Shown here in pieces: positions 1-6,637 of a stretch of DNA of 64,000 nucleotides (position 1 is the stretch's first letter; each line of letters opens with the position of its first letter). Both the position numbers and the translations under genes were made by a program. The notes below the pieces were generated by a model, which searched no databases, was not told the DNA's origin, and saw only the letters and a program-made list of their open reading frames with translations. Origin of the DNA: Mixta calida (lineage in GTDB: Bacteria; Pseudomonadota; Gammaproteobacteria; Enterobacterales; Enterobacteriaceae); NCBI RefSeq assembly GCF_002953215.1, contig NZ_CP026378.1:3950540-4014539 (forward strand), in the 5' to 3' direction.

Positions 1-196
1 CATTAACAATGACAAGAAAAGCTTCGCATTTTAGCTGGTTGAGCGAGGCGAAATGGCGGTTGATATGCCCAATGGCCGCGCCGCTCTCTTTGGCGATTTT
101 GCGGGCGGTAACGGCGGTATAACCTTCTTTCCTGATTAACTTTTTTGCGGCGGCAATCAGAAGATCCGCGCGTGCGTCCGCTTTTAAATAGCCCAT
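1..196 (-). CDS. TetR-family transcriptional regulator (partial, 3' end outside window)
   Basis: About 65 N-terminal codons read leftward from an ATG at 196 to the window edge. The translation begins MGYLKADARADLLIAAAKKL and contains the typical TetR N-terminal helix-turn-helix: an ARADLLIAAAKKLI helix, then TAVTARKIAKESGAAIGHI and an NRHFASLNQL recognition region. The ligand-binding C-terminal domain lies outside the window, so the effector cannot be guessed. A GAGG ribosome-binding site sits 7 bases before the ATG. Two copies of TGAAC-N4-GTTCA lie 46-82 bases upstream and are the likely autoregulatory operators. The gene is divergent from tsx. Confidence 0.75.
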   Translation of the reverse strand, partial: MGYLKADARADLLIAAAKKLIRKEGYTAVTARKIAKESGAAIGHINRHFASLNQLKCEAFLVIVN

Positions 197-241
197 CCTT
201 TTGCCTCGCCTGATTTAACCGGCCCACATTCTGCCTTTTTT

Positions 242-278
242 TGAACATCCGTTCAATATTATTCTGAACAGATGTTCA
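242..278. promoter_or_regulatory. Twin palindromic operators of the TetR regulator
   Basis: Two 14-bp palindromes of identical form, TGAACATCCGTTCA (242-255) and TGAACAGATGTTCA (265-278), have centres 23 bp apart, about two helical turns. The outer arms also form a larger inverted repeat. They lie immediately upstream of the TetR gene, as expected for an autoregulated repressor binding as two dimers. The sites are seen directly; the binding protein is inferred from position. Confidence 0.6.
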
Positions 279-456
279 AAACTTTCCGTCAAGCGGCTGA
301 TAAGCATTATGTCGAGTTGTAATCTGAAACTATCTGCTGCTCTTGATGACAGTCAAAACCGAAGTTGTAGCTAATCGTTTGCGCAGCATGCGAAACCGAT
401 TGCCTATCGTTCTAAACCATCTTTGTGACGTTAATTTTACCCTTTGTGTCATTGTT

Positions 457-472
457 CGTGATCTGAGTCACA
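457..472 (+). promoter_or_regulatory. CRP site upstream of tsx
   Basis: CGTGA-TCTGAG-TCACA matches the CRP consensus TGTGA-N6-TCACA at 9 of 10 positions. A weaker half-site (TGTGA) lies at 424-428. E. coli tsx is controlled by cAMP-CRP and CytR, so a CRP site about 30 bp before the predicted -35 fits. A CytR site was not identified. Confidence 0.6.
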
Positions 473-500
473 AAATGATTGAATCGAAATGAAACAAACT

Positions 501-527
501 TTGACAAACGTGAGCAATATCTATTTT
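501..527 (+). promoter_or_regulatory. Predicted sigma-70 promoter of tsx
   Basis: A consensus -35 TTGACA occurs at 501-506. The best -10 candidates, TATTTT at 522-527 or an overlapping hexamer slightly downstream, are weak, which suits a CRP-activated promoter. Initiation here would give a leader of roughly 150 nt before tsx. Confidence 0.4.
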
Positions 528-550
528 CTATCGGCAGGATAGAGGCACCC

Positions 551-665
551 TATGCGGGCTGCCCCGGCGTACCTGTACGCCTCCCCCGGAGCGGCATACA
601 ACAATACCTTCCCGTCCAGCAGTGGACACTGATTCGCGGCCCTTCTCTGGCTCAGCAGAGAGGCC
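551..665 (+). other. Structured 5' leader of tsx
   Basis: Two strong inverted repeats lie between the predicted promoter and the tsx start. The first is a perfect GGCGTAC-CT-GTACGCC hairpin at 566-581, enclosed by TATGC (551-555) pairing with GCATA (594-598). The second is GGCC..TCTCTG (638-649) pairing with CAGAGAGGCC (656-665) around a 6-nt loop. It ends 19 bases before the ATG, close to a poor ribosome-binding site. No known riboswitch family was recognised. Confidence 0.4.
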
Positions 666-684
666 TTTAAGCATGTGGTAAACC

Positions 685-1554
685 ATGAAAAATAAAATGT
701 TGGTGGCTGGCGCGCTGTTGGCTGCGTCATATAGCATCTCTTCTCAGGCGGAAACTGGCGCGCCTACCTATGTGTCAGACTGGTGGCATCAGAGCGTTAA
801 CGTGGTGGGAAGCAACCACACCCGTTTCGGGCCGCACCTGAACAACGATGTTTATCTGGAATATGAAGCCTTCGCCCATAAAGACTGGTTCGATTTCTAC
901 GGCTACGTGGATATTCCGAACTTCTTCGGCGCGGCGAACAGCTATCAGCAGGGTATCTGGGACAACGGCTCGCCGCTGTTTATGGAGATTGAACCGCGCT
1001 TTTCTATCGACAAGCTGACCGGCACCGACCTGAGTTTCGGCCCGTTTAAAGAGTGGTACTTCGCCAACAACTATGTCTATGACATGGGCCGCGACCATAA
1101 CAACCGCCAGAACACCTGGTATATGGGCCTGGGCACCGATATCGATACCCACACCAAAATGTCGCTGGCGCTGAACATTTATGCCAAATACCAGTGGGAA
1201 AACTACGGCGCGGCGAACGAAAACAGCTGGGACGGCTATCGCTTCAAGGTAAAATATTTCCTGCCGTTGACTACCTTGTGGGGCGGCAACCTGAGCTATA
1301 TCGGCTTCACCAACTTTGACTGGGGTTCCGATCTGGCGGATAAAACGCCAGGTTCTTTCCGTTCCAGCAACTCTATCGCCTCCAGCCATATCCTGGCGCT
1401 GGGCTACGATCACTGGCACTACTCGGTGGTGGCGCGTTATTTCCATAACGGCGGCCAGTGGGCCGACGGCGCCAACCTGAACTTCGGCGACGGCCCGTTT
1501 GAAGTGAAATCTACCGGCTGGGGTTACTATCTGGTAGTGGGTTATAATTTCTGA
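685..1554 (+). CDS. tsx: Nucleoside-specific outer membrane channel Tsx
   Basis: A 289-residue protein resembling E. coli Tsx along its whole length. It has a signal peptide (residues 1-22, cleaved after SSQA), the opening [12 protein letters not shown], a central [13 protein letters not shown] segment, and a C-terminal aromatic residue (VVGYNF) as in outer membrane beta-barrels. Tsx forms a 12-stranded barrel that passes nucleosides and deoxynucleosides and is a phage/colicin receptor in E. coli. The ATG at 685 gives the signal peptide, although its ribosome-binding site is weak (GTGGT). A CRP site, promoter and folded leader lie upstream, and a terminator follows at once, so it is a single-gene unit. 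Confidence 0.95.
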   Translation: MKNKMLVAGALLAASYSISSQAETGAPTYVSDWWHQSVNVVGSNHTRFGPHLNNDVYLEYEAFAHKDWFDFYGYVDIPNFFGAANSYQQGIWDNGSPLFMEIEPRFSIDKLTGTDLSFGPFKEWYFANNYVYDMGRDHNNRQNTWYMGLGTDIDTHTKMSLALNIYAKYQWENYGAANENSWDGYRFKVKYFLPLTTLWGGNLSYIGFTNFDWGSDLADKTPGSFRSSNSIASSHILALGYDHWHYSVVARYFHNGGQWADGANLNFGDGPFEVKSTGWGYYLVVGYNF

Positions 1555-1566
1555 CGTATTTTCTGG

Positions 1567-1591
1567 CGGGGCGGAAATAATGCCCCGTTTT
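1567..1591 (+). terminator. Rho-independent terminator of tsx
   Basis: CGGGGC (1567-1572) pairs with GCCCCG (1582-1587) around a 9-nt loop, followed by TTTT. It starts 13 bases after the tsx stop codon. Confidence 0.8.
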
Positions 1592-1796
1592 CCTTCCTGA
1601 ATGAATTGGCTTATTAACGATTCCCTTTCCATTAAAGCGTTACTTTTTACTATTATTTATCCTTATATTTATTCCGACAGGCTTACGGTAAAGCGATAAT
1701 CACGATTTACTTTCATTCCGTCTGTCTTATGAGGGAAATCACAAATTCAATAAATAACCGGCGCTGGCTATTTATTTTTTTAACAGCCGTGCTAGC

Positions 1797-1908
1797 GTAG
1801 CAGCTCAAAGGATTGCTACTGTATTTACAGGCAAAACCTGCGTTTCTGAACAAGCACGGCGACAGTGATTCTCGCTGCGTGGTCATTCAGTTACGCAGGT
1901 TTTTTTTT
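1797..1908 (+). ncRNA. Candidate small regulatory RNA (orphan intrinsic terminator)
   Basis: This stretch has several stem-loops and ends in a nine-T run, with no adjacent gene needing a terminator, because tsx already has one. Visible stems are GTAGCA/TGCTAC (1797-1802 with 1814-1819), CTGTA/TACAG (1819-1830), and a long terminal structure. In the latter an 11-bp outer stem AAAACCTGCGT/ACGCAGGTTTT (1833-1843 with 1893-1903) encloses CACGGCGA pairing with TCGC-TG-CGTG (1855-1881). T9 spans 1900-1908. No protein-coding signal is convincing here. It did not match the E. coli sRNAs I know. The 5' end is not defined. Confidence 0.45.
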
Positions 1909-2226
1909 GCCTCATGAATGGCATAAAAGTTTGCTCTTTTTTTATTGCCGTTTTTCTTATTGCTAACTGTGCAGCAGAGGAATTATTCATTATAAGGAGG
2001 ATGACAAGCCGGCCAAATAATTCACGAGTTCTGTTTATGTTTAACAAGACCTTCCTGGCGTAATTATTCTGCGGCTGATGACTGTTATTTACAGGAAAAA
2101 AACCGCGGTCCTGATTAATTGCGCCAGCGGAATGCACTCTTTTAATGCTTTTAGGGACGCGGTGCTTTTTATCCCTCTCGCCTGCCGCTTACTACGCGTC
2201 GGCGATAAAAACATAAGGAATATCAC
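1909..2226. other. Intergenic region upstream of the first phosphatase gene
   Basis: An AT-rich stretch with no convincing reading frame. It ends in the region expected to hold the promoter of the phosphatase-porin locus. AAGGA at 2216-2220 is a good ribosome-binding site for the ATG at 2227. A perfect AAGGAGG near 2000 abuts an ATG with no spacing and opens only a 20-codon frame, so it was not called. Confidence 0.4.
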
Positions 2227-3033
2227 ATGAAAAAATGGCTTGTTACGCTAACTCTGCTTCTGGCGTGTGGCTCAGCATGGAGTATCGAAAAACCGGTTAA
2301 TGCGGGTGCGAAACAGGATAAGCCTGTTACGCTCTGGTTTGTACGTCATGGTAAAACGCTGCTGAACACGCTGGATCGCGTTCAGGGTTGGGCCGACTCC
2401 CCATTAACCGACGAGGGAAAACAGGTGGCGCGCTATCTTGGCGCAGGATTAAAGTCTGTCCCCTTTGGGGGTTTTTATACCAGCGATGCCGGACGTCAGC
2501 GTGAAACCATGCAGATTATTTTGCAGCAGACAGGAAGAGAAGCGGTTCGTCCAACTGAATTAACCGGCCTGCGTGAAGTTTTCTTCGGTAGCTTTGAGGG
2601 TAGCTTTAATAAAGAGATGGCCGCCGCCGCTGCCGCTCAACTGGGCCTGCCGAATGCACAGGCGCTGTTTGCCGGAATGAAAGCAGGCACGTTGTCCGTT
2701 GAGCGCAGTATCAACGCGATAGCTGCCGCCGATCCCGCCGGGCAGGCAGAAAACTATCAGCAGGTGAAGGCGCGTACCCAGGCTGCGCTGCGGACAATCA
2801 TCGATAATGCGTTGCGCGAAAAACAAAGCAATGTGCTGATCATTTCTTCCGGCTCAGCCATCCAGATTATGATTTCTGATCTGACTACCGATCCGGAAAA
2901 AAATAAACCGCTGGCAAACTCCGCCGTTGTAAAAATCGTTTATCAGAATGGGAAATTAACCGTTACCGAGCTCGGTAATATGTCCTATATCGATGCAGGA
3001 AAAAAGCTGCTGGCACAACAGCCGCAAGCCTGA
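2227..3033 (+). CDS. Secreted histidine-phosphatase (phosphoglycerate-mutase-like) protein, paralogue 1
   Basis: A 268-residue branch-1 histidine phosphatase with an N-terminal export signal. Cleavage near SAWS (residues 16-19) is likely, though LLAC at 11-14 could be a weak lipobox. Family motifs are present: RHG at 40-42, which carries the phosphorylated His; SDAGRQRET at 86-94; and LREVFFGSFEG with the acid Glu117. The second catalytic His, normally in an SHG motif, is replaced: the sequence reads NVLIISSG with Ser208 at that position. Phosphatase activity may therefore be reduced or altered. A near-identical-layout paralogue follows the porin gene at 3268, suggesting joint use of phosphorylated compounds in the periplasm. 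The substrate is unknown. Confidence 0.8.
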   Translation: MKKWLVTLTLLLACGSAWSIEKPVNAGAKQDKPVTLWFVRHGKTLLNTLDRVQGWADSPLTDEGKQVARYLGAGLKSVPFGGFYTSDAGRQRETMQIILQQTGREAVRPTELTGLREVFFGSFEGSFNKEMAAAAAAQLGLPNAQALFAGMKAGTLSVERSINAIAAADPAGQAENYQQVKARTQAALRTIIDNALREKQSNVLIISSGSAIQIMISDLTTDPEKNKPLANSAVVKIVYQNGKLTVTELGNMSYIDAGKKLLAQQPQA

Positions 3034-3180
3034 TTCGCAGCCGCAGGCTGGTTACGCAGGCTCATTTTAAATCATTAGGTTATTGCGGCATTAATAAATT
3101 CATCCGTTAGTTAAATCACTAAACGTTTTAATGACCCTGCGCGCCCGCTTTTATTTTCCGGGCGGCGGCCTGCCGCCTTA

Positions 3181-3270
3181 TTACAGGGGATATCAAAATT
3201 ACAGGAAATACCCCAATCACAGGGAATATACCTACTACAAGAAACGCCAACATTACAGGGAATAGCAATG
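3181..3270 (+). repeat. Five imperfect 18-bp tandem repeats over the porin start site
   Basis: Units start at 3181, 3199, 3217, 3235 and 3253 with an exact 18-bp period and approximate consensus ttACAGGGAATAnCcnna. The last unit carries the AGGGA ribosome-binding site and the ATG at 3268. Because 18 is a multiple of 3, the array is also open in the porin frame, as a six-residue repeat of LQGIAK type. No in-frame start was seen upstream, so it is probably not translated. Confidence 0.85.
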
Positions 3271-4581
3271 AAAAAGAAAATAGCCATTATTATAACTGCC
3301 GGATTATTACCTTGCCTGTCGTGGGCAGAAGGCCGCACCGATAATATTGCGGCAATACCTTTAATTAGCGACAGCTCACTTGATGTTTCATTACGTAATT
3401 ACTGGAAATACCTGAAAGAAGATGCTGCTAATCCCAAAACCGTCCACGCCGCCTGGGGGCAAGGAGTGGCGCTGGATTATACGTCAGGCTATTTTGCCGA
3501 TTTGATAGGTTTCAACCTCTCTTACTATGGCGCGATAAAACTGGGCGCCAGCGATCGCTTTGATTCACGCGGCATTCTGTATAATGCAGGCCACGGCAAT
3601 ACTAAAGGCGACGCGCAGGGCTTCAGCAAACTGGGACAGCGCTACGTTAAACTGAAGCTGGGTAACGAGACGCTGAAAGGCGAACTGCATGGCGGCTGGG
3701 AGATGCTGCCAAATTTCGGCATTATCGGCACGTCGTGGCGCCTCTCACCGATCACCTATCTTGGCTGGAACGGTGTCGCCGCGTTCAATGATACACAGCT
3801 ACGCATTGCCTGGATCAGTCGCTCTCTTGACCGCAGCTCGCCGGAACAGACCCATTTCAAAACTAACGACAACCGGAATATCGATCATATCGTCACTGGC
3901 GATATCACCTACCAACACGACAGTCTGAAGCTGCAATACGGTGCAGGCGAAAGCGATGGCTACCTGCGTCGGCAACATCTCTTCTTTAGCGACGCCGTCA
4001 CGCCACGCCTTTCCATCGGCAGCCAGATTTACCTTACCCAGGCGCTGGACGCTTATCGCGCTATGCCTGCACAGCGACGCGATTTCGATCGCTACGCCCG
4101 TCACTACGCGCTGGAAATGACCTGGCAAGAAAACGGTTTCCGCTCTCGCTGGGGGCTGGGCTATACCCGCGCGGCGAAAGAAAACAGCGTTGGTTTTTAT
4201 CCCCGCCATATGAGCCGCCTCTCCTTCGGTAATTTTATCTCTCTGGCTTCTGCCGGTGATGATTACCTGCGCGATAAAGAGTTGATGCTGGCGACCATGA
4301 CTGATTACCAGTTCACGCCTGAACTGCTGGCTGGCGTAGCGGCCAACGCCGGTACGTTCCGCTATCGCGGCCTGAATGTGAAGACCGGCGAAGTCAATCT
4401 TTATGGCCGCTGGACGCCCTCCTCTCCAGATCTGAAAAATCTTAGCGTCTGGGTGATGTTCGGTCCGGGTTGGTCTTATAAAAATGTTAAACGCACACCG
4501 ATATTGCACCACGGAGACTACAACCACTCCCACTTTCTGGCAGGCGAAATCATTATCGATTATCGCTTTAAGCTGCTGTGA
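3268..4581 (+). CDS. OprD-family outer membrane porin
   Basis: A 437-residue protein with a clear signal peptide (MKKKIAIIITAGLLPCLSWA, cut after residue 20) and OprD-family features. These include SLRNYWKYLKED near the N-terminus, then WGQGVALDYTSGYFADLIGF and FDSRGILY, with alternating beta-strands up to a C-terminal DYRFKLL. OprD-type porins form 18-stranded barrels for specific uptake of small, often acidic, solutes. The gene sits between two secreted histidine-phosphatase paralogues, which suggests entry of a phosphorylated or dephosphorylated substrate; this is inference. The ATG and its AGGGA site lie in the last unit of an 18-bp tandem array. The next gene starts 29 bases downstream, consistent with an operon. 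Confidence 0.8.
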   Translation: MKKKIAIIITAGLLPCLSWAEGRTDNIAAIPLISDSSLDVSLRNYWKYLKEDAANPKTVHAAWGQGVALDYTSGYFADLIGFNLSYYGAIKLGASDRFDSRGILYNAGHGNTKGDAQGFSKLGQRYVKLKLGNETLKGELHGGWEMLPNFGIIGTSWRLSPITYLGWNGVAAFNDTQLRIAWISRSLDRSSPEQTHFKTNDNRNIDHIVTGDITYQHDSLKLQYGAGESDGYLRRQHLFFSDAVTPRLSIGSQIYLTQALDAYRAMPAQRRDFDRYARHYALEMTWQENGFRSRWGLGYTRAAKENSVGFYPRHMSRLSFGNFISLASAGDDYLRDKELMLATMTDYQFTPELLAGVAANAGTFRYRGLNVKTGEVNLYGRWTPSSPDLKNLSVWVMFGPGWSYKNVKRTPILHHGDYNHSHFLAGEIIIDYRFKLL

Positions 4582-4610
4582 TGCTTTATCGGTTTAACGG
4601 GAGTAAAACG

Positions 4611-5383
4611 ATGAAAAGATGGATTGGGATTATCGCGCTATGTTTAACCTGTAGCGTCAGCGCAGCAGCGCCAGCGGTGGACGACACCGTTACCGTCTGG
4701 TTCGCCCGCCACGGCAAAACCTGGCTCAATATGCTGGATCGCGTGCAGGGCTGGGCGGATACGCCACTGACGAAAGAGGGCGTAGAGACGGCACGCTACC
4801 TGGCGGAAGGCTTAAAGCCTGTTCCCTTTGACAGCTACTATTGTGGCGATGCGGGCCGTCAGCGGGAAACGATGCAAATTATTCGAGCCGTCCGCGCTGA
4901 TTCATCAGTGCCGACCATTGAGATGCAGGCGCTGCGCGAGGTCTTTTTCGGTGGTTTCGAAGGGCTGCCAAATCATGAAATGATCGGGGCGGTGGCGAAA
5001 AAAAAGGGTTGTCCGCGCCCGATGAGGTATTTAACGAAATAAAACAGGGCAGGCTGACGCTCGTGGGTTATCTGGATGAGATTGCAGACGTTGACTCGTA
5101 TCATCTGGCTGAGCGTGCCGGTCATGTAAAAACACGAATGCAGTCTGCGCTGCATGCCATAATCGACAAAGCGCACGCGCGTGGTGACAAGAATGTGCTG
5201 GTAGTCTCATCAGGAGCGGCGATTCTAATGATGATTGCCGATCTGACCGATGACGCACGTAAAAATCAGCCGTTGGAAAATGCCGCCGTGGTGAAGCTGG
5301 TTTACCAAAAAGGTGCGCTGAAGGTCACGGAAATCAACGATATGCACTACGTCAACGACGGTAAGGCCCGGCTGGCGCCGTAA
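4611..5383 (+). pseudogene. Secreted histidine-phosphatase paralogue 2, interrupted by a -1 frameshift (decayed or recoded)
   Basis: Frame 0 starts at the ATG at 4611 (GGGAG ribosome-binding site; signal peptide MKRWIGIIALCLTCSVSAAA). It carries RHG at residues 33-35, GDAGRQRET and LREVFFGGFEG, then runs out of frame at an A8G3 tract (4998-5008) and stops at 5042. The rest of the domain (GLSAPDEVFNEIKQG to NDGKARLAP, stop at 5383) is in the -1 frame. A -1 shift at A AAA AAG restores exact length alignment with paralogue 1 at 2227 (AKKKGLSAPDEVF against AAQLGLPNAQALF). The second catalytic His is again missing (VVSSG). Either a one-base deletion has inactivated the gene, the A-run is a sequencing error, or the frameshift is programmed. 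Confidence 0.75.
5000..5006 (+). other. A AAA AAG slippery heptamer in the phosphatase gene
   Basis: Read from the ATG at 4611 the phase is A AAA AAG, the heptamer used for -1 frameshifting in E. coli dnaX. Slippage continues at GGG (5006) TTG TCC in the frame encoding the C-terminal half. Flanking ATCGGG (4983-4988) could pair with CCCGAT further downstream. No strong upstream Shine-Dalgarno stimulator was seen. Confidence 0.5.
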
Positions 5384-5520
5384 AGCGAAGCCAGCGCCCG
5401 CTGTCGGCAAGCTCCGAAAGCGGGCGGCATGGCCCGGCAGGTAAAACACCCCGCGCTACAGACGGCGCAGGCTGGCATAAAGCCGTTTTTGCAGCCCGAC
5501 GATCTCGCCGCCGGGCTGCG

Positions 5521-5544
5521 TCAGGCCAGGACGGGCTGGCCTGA
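5521..5544. terminator. Inverted repeat between converging genes, probable terminator
   Basis: TCAGGCCAG (5521-5529) and CTGGCCTGA (5536-5544) form a perfect 9-bp stem with a 6-nt loop between the converging phosphatase and isomerase genes. There is no clear T-run on either strand, so function as an intrinsic terminator is uncertain. Confidence 0.45.
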
Positions 5545-5555
5545 AACATGCGTTA

Positions 5556-6194
5556 CTAGCCCAGCACCTCACGCACAAAGGCTTCGATCTCTTTATCCTG
5601 ACAGTTTTCAAAGAAGCACTGCTGGAAACGCTGGCCGCTGACGGCGGTTTTTACCAGCTCAGGATCGATGGCGCGCAGCGTATCCAGATAGTTATCTTTC
5701 ACGACCGCCGCTTTGACCTGGTTAAGAATGCCAGCGTTGCGCACCTGAGGCTCTTTACGCTCCGGCGGATAGCCCTGACCTTTCTCGCCGCTGAACGCTT
5801 TTTCAAAGATAAAGCGCAGATTCAGCTCGGCGCCCCAGCCAAAACCTTTTGCAAACGGCAGCGCCAGCGCATTGCCGTTATTGATCTGGGCGAACAGATA
5901 GGCGTCCGCCGGATCGATGCAGTAGCCGCAGGCCACGCCGGGATGAATATTCAGTGACATCAGCGCACCCTGGCCGGTGCCGCAGCCGGCGATAACGAAA
6001 TCCACCGCTTTCGAATTCAGCAAAATGCTGGCCATGATCCCCAGATGAATATAGGTCAGATGGTGATCCTGCTCATCGCTCATGCCCACGTTAAACACCG
6101 GATAGTCCAGCCCGTTCGCTACCTGTTGCAGCTCTTTCAGCACAATGGCGTTTTTCGCCGCCTGGCTGTTTTCCATCATTAACGCGATTTTCAT
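5556..6194 (-). CDS. RpiB/LacA/LacB-family isomerase, probably a DhuI-type 5-keto-4-deoxyuronate ketol-isomerase
   Basis: A 212-residue protein with the RpiB/LacAB fold signature: an MKIALMMENSQAAKN start, then VDFVIAGCGTGQGALMSLN around residues 64-82 and INNGNALALPFAKGFGWGAEL. The C-terminal FFENCQDKEIEAFVREVLG region is longer than in RpiB proper. It resembles streptococcal DhuI, an RpiB-family enzyme known to isomerise 4-deoxy-L-threo-5-hexosulose uronate (DKI). Context supports this role: it is divergent from ogl-kdgF, whose products yield DKI, and has its own KdgR box at 6368-6384. It may stand in for the unrelated isomerase KduI. The function is inferred from family and context; plain pentose- or hexose-phosphate isomerisation is the alternative. 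Confidence 0.7.
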   Translation of the reverse strand: MKIALMMENSQAAKNAIVLKELQQVANGLDYPVFNVGMSDEQDHHLTYIHLGIMASILLNSKAVDFVIAGCGTGQGALMSLNIHPGVACGYCIDPADAYLFAQINNGNALALPFAKGFGWGAELNLRFIFEKAFSGEKGQGYPPERKEPQVRNAGILNQVKAAVVKDNYLDTLRAIDPELVKTAVSGQRFQQCFFENCQDKEIEAFVREVLG

Positions 6195-6367
6195 CGTTTA
6201 TCCTCTTATTACATGGCGTTTATCAGGCGTGTAATGTCGGCTTCCGCTTTCCGGCCGCGTTTCCGCAGCCCGTTTGTTTGCAGCTCACCGCACCGTTCCG
6301 CCGCCTCGCCTGCGGTTGTTGTTCAAAGGAGGTTTAACGCGCCGCCAGGGCATACGTCAATACAATT

Positions 6368-6384
6368 ATGAAACACTGTTTCAT
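6368..6384. promoter_or_regulatory. KdgR operator of the isomerase gene
   Basis: ATGAAACACTGTTTCAT is a perfect palindrome matching the KdgR box (TGAAAC-N3-GTTTCA core). It lies on the side of the intergenic region proximal to the leftward isomerase gene. KdgR represses pectin catabolism genes in enterobacteria and is relieved by 2-keto-3-deoxygluconate. Confidence 0.85.
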
Positions 6385-6430
6385 ATTTTAGAATCTGACG
6401 TTCCTTATAGATACCGCGCGGACATATTAC

Positions 6431-6446
6431 TGTGACAGTTTTCACA
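6431..6446. promoter_or_regulatory. CRP site in the pectin locus
   Basis: TGTGA-CAGTTT-TCACA is an exact match to the CRP consensus halves. It sits between the two KdgR boxes and could activate both divergent transcripts, as in other pectinolytic enterobacteria. Confidence 0.85.
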
Positions 6447-6589
6447 TTTTCCCGGCAGAACGCCTTTTTAAACTGCATTTTGCGAGGCGCATTCCATTTG
6501 CGGCACAGGGAAAAAATTGTGTGATCCTTCCTGCATTTTCACTCTGCGCCGCTCGGCAAGCCCCTCGAACGGGGTATGATTTTGTAATC

Positions 6590-6604
6590 TGAAACACCGT
6601 TTCA
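6590..6604. promoter_or_regulatory. KdgR operator of ogl-kdgF
   Basis: TGAAACACCGTTTCA, a near-perfect KdgR box, ends 33 bases before the ogl start codon and probably overlaps the promoter or transcription start. Confidence 0.85.
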
Positions 6605-6637
6605 ATTTAAATCAAACTCTGGCGTGAGGAAAACGTT

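Noticed and set aside
479-670. 63-codon ORF in the tsx leader
   Set aside because: It overlaps the promoter and strong hairpins and has no ribosome-binding site; the RNA structure is the likelier signal.
775-1632. 285-codon minus-strand frame
   Set aside because: Antisense shadow of tsx.
3181-3270. CRISPR-like array
   Set aside because: Units are directly adjacent 18-mers without unique spacers, so this is a plain tandem repeat.
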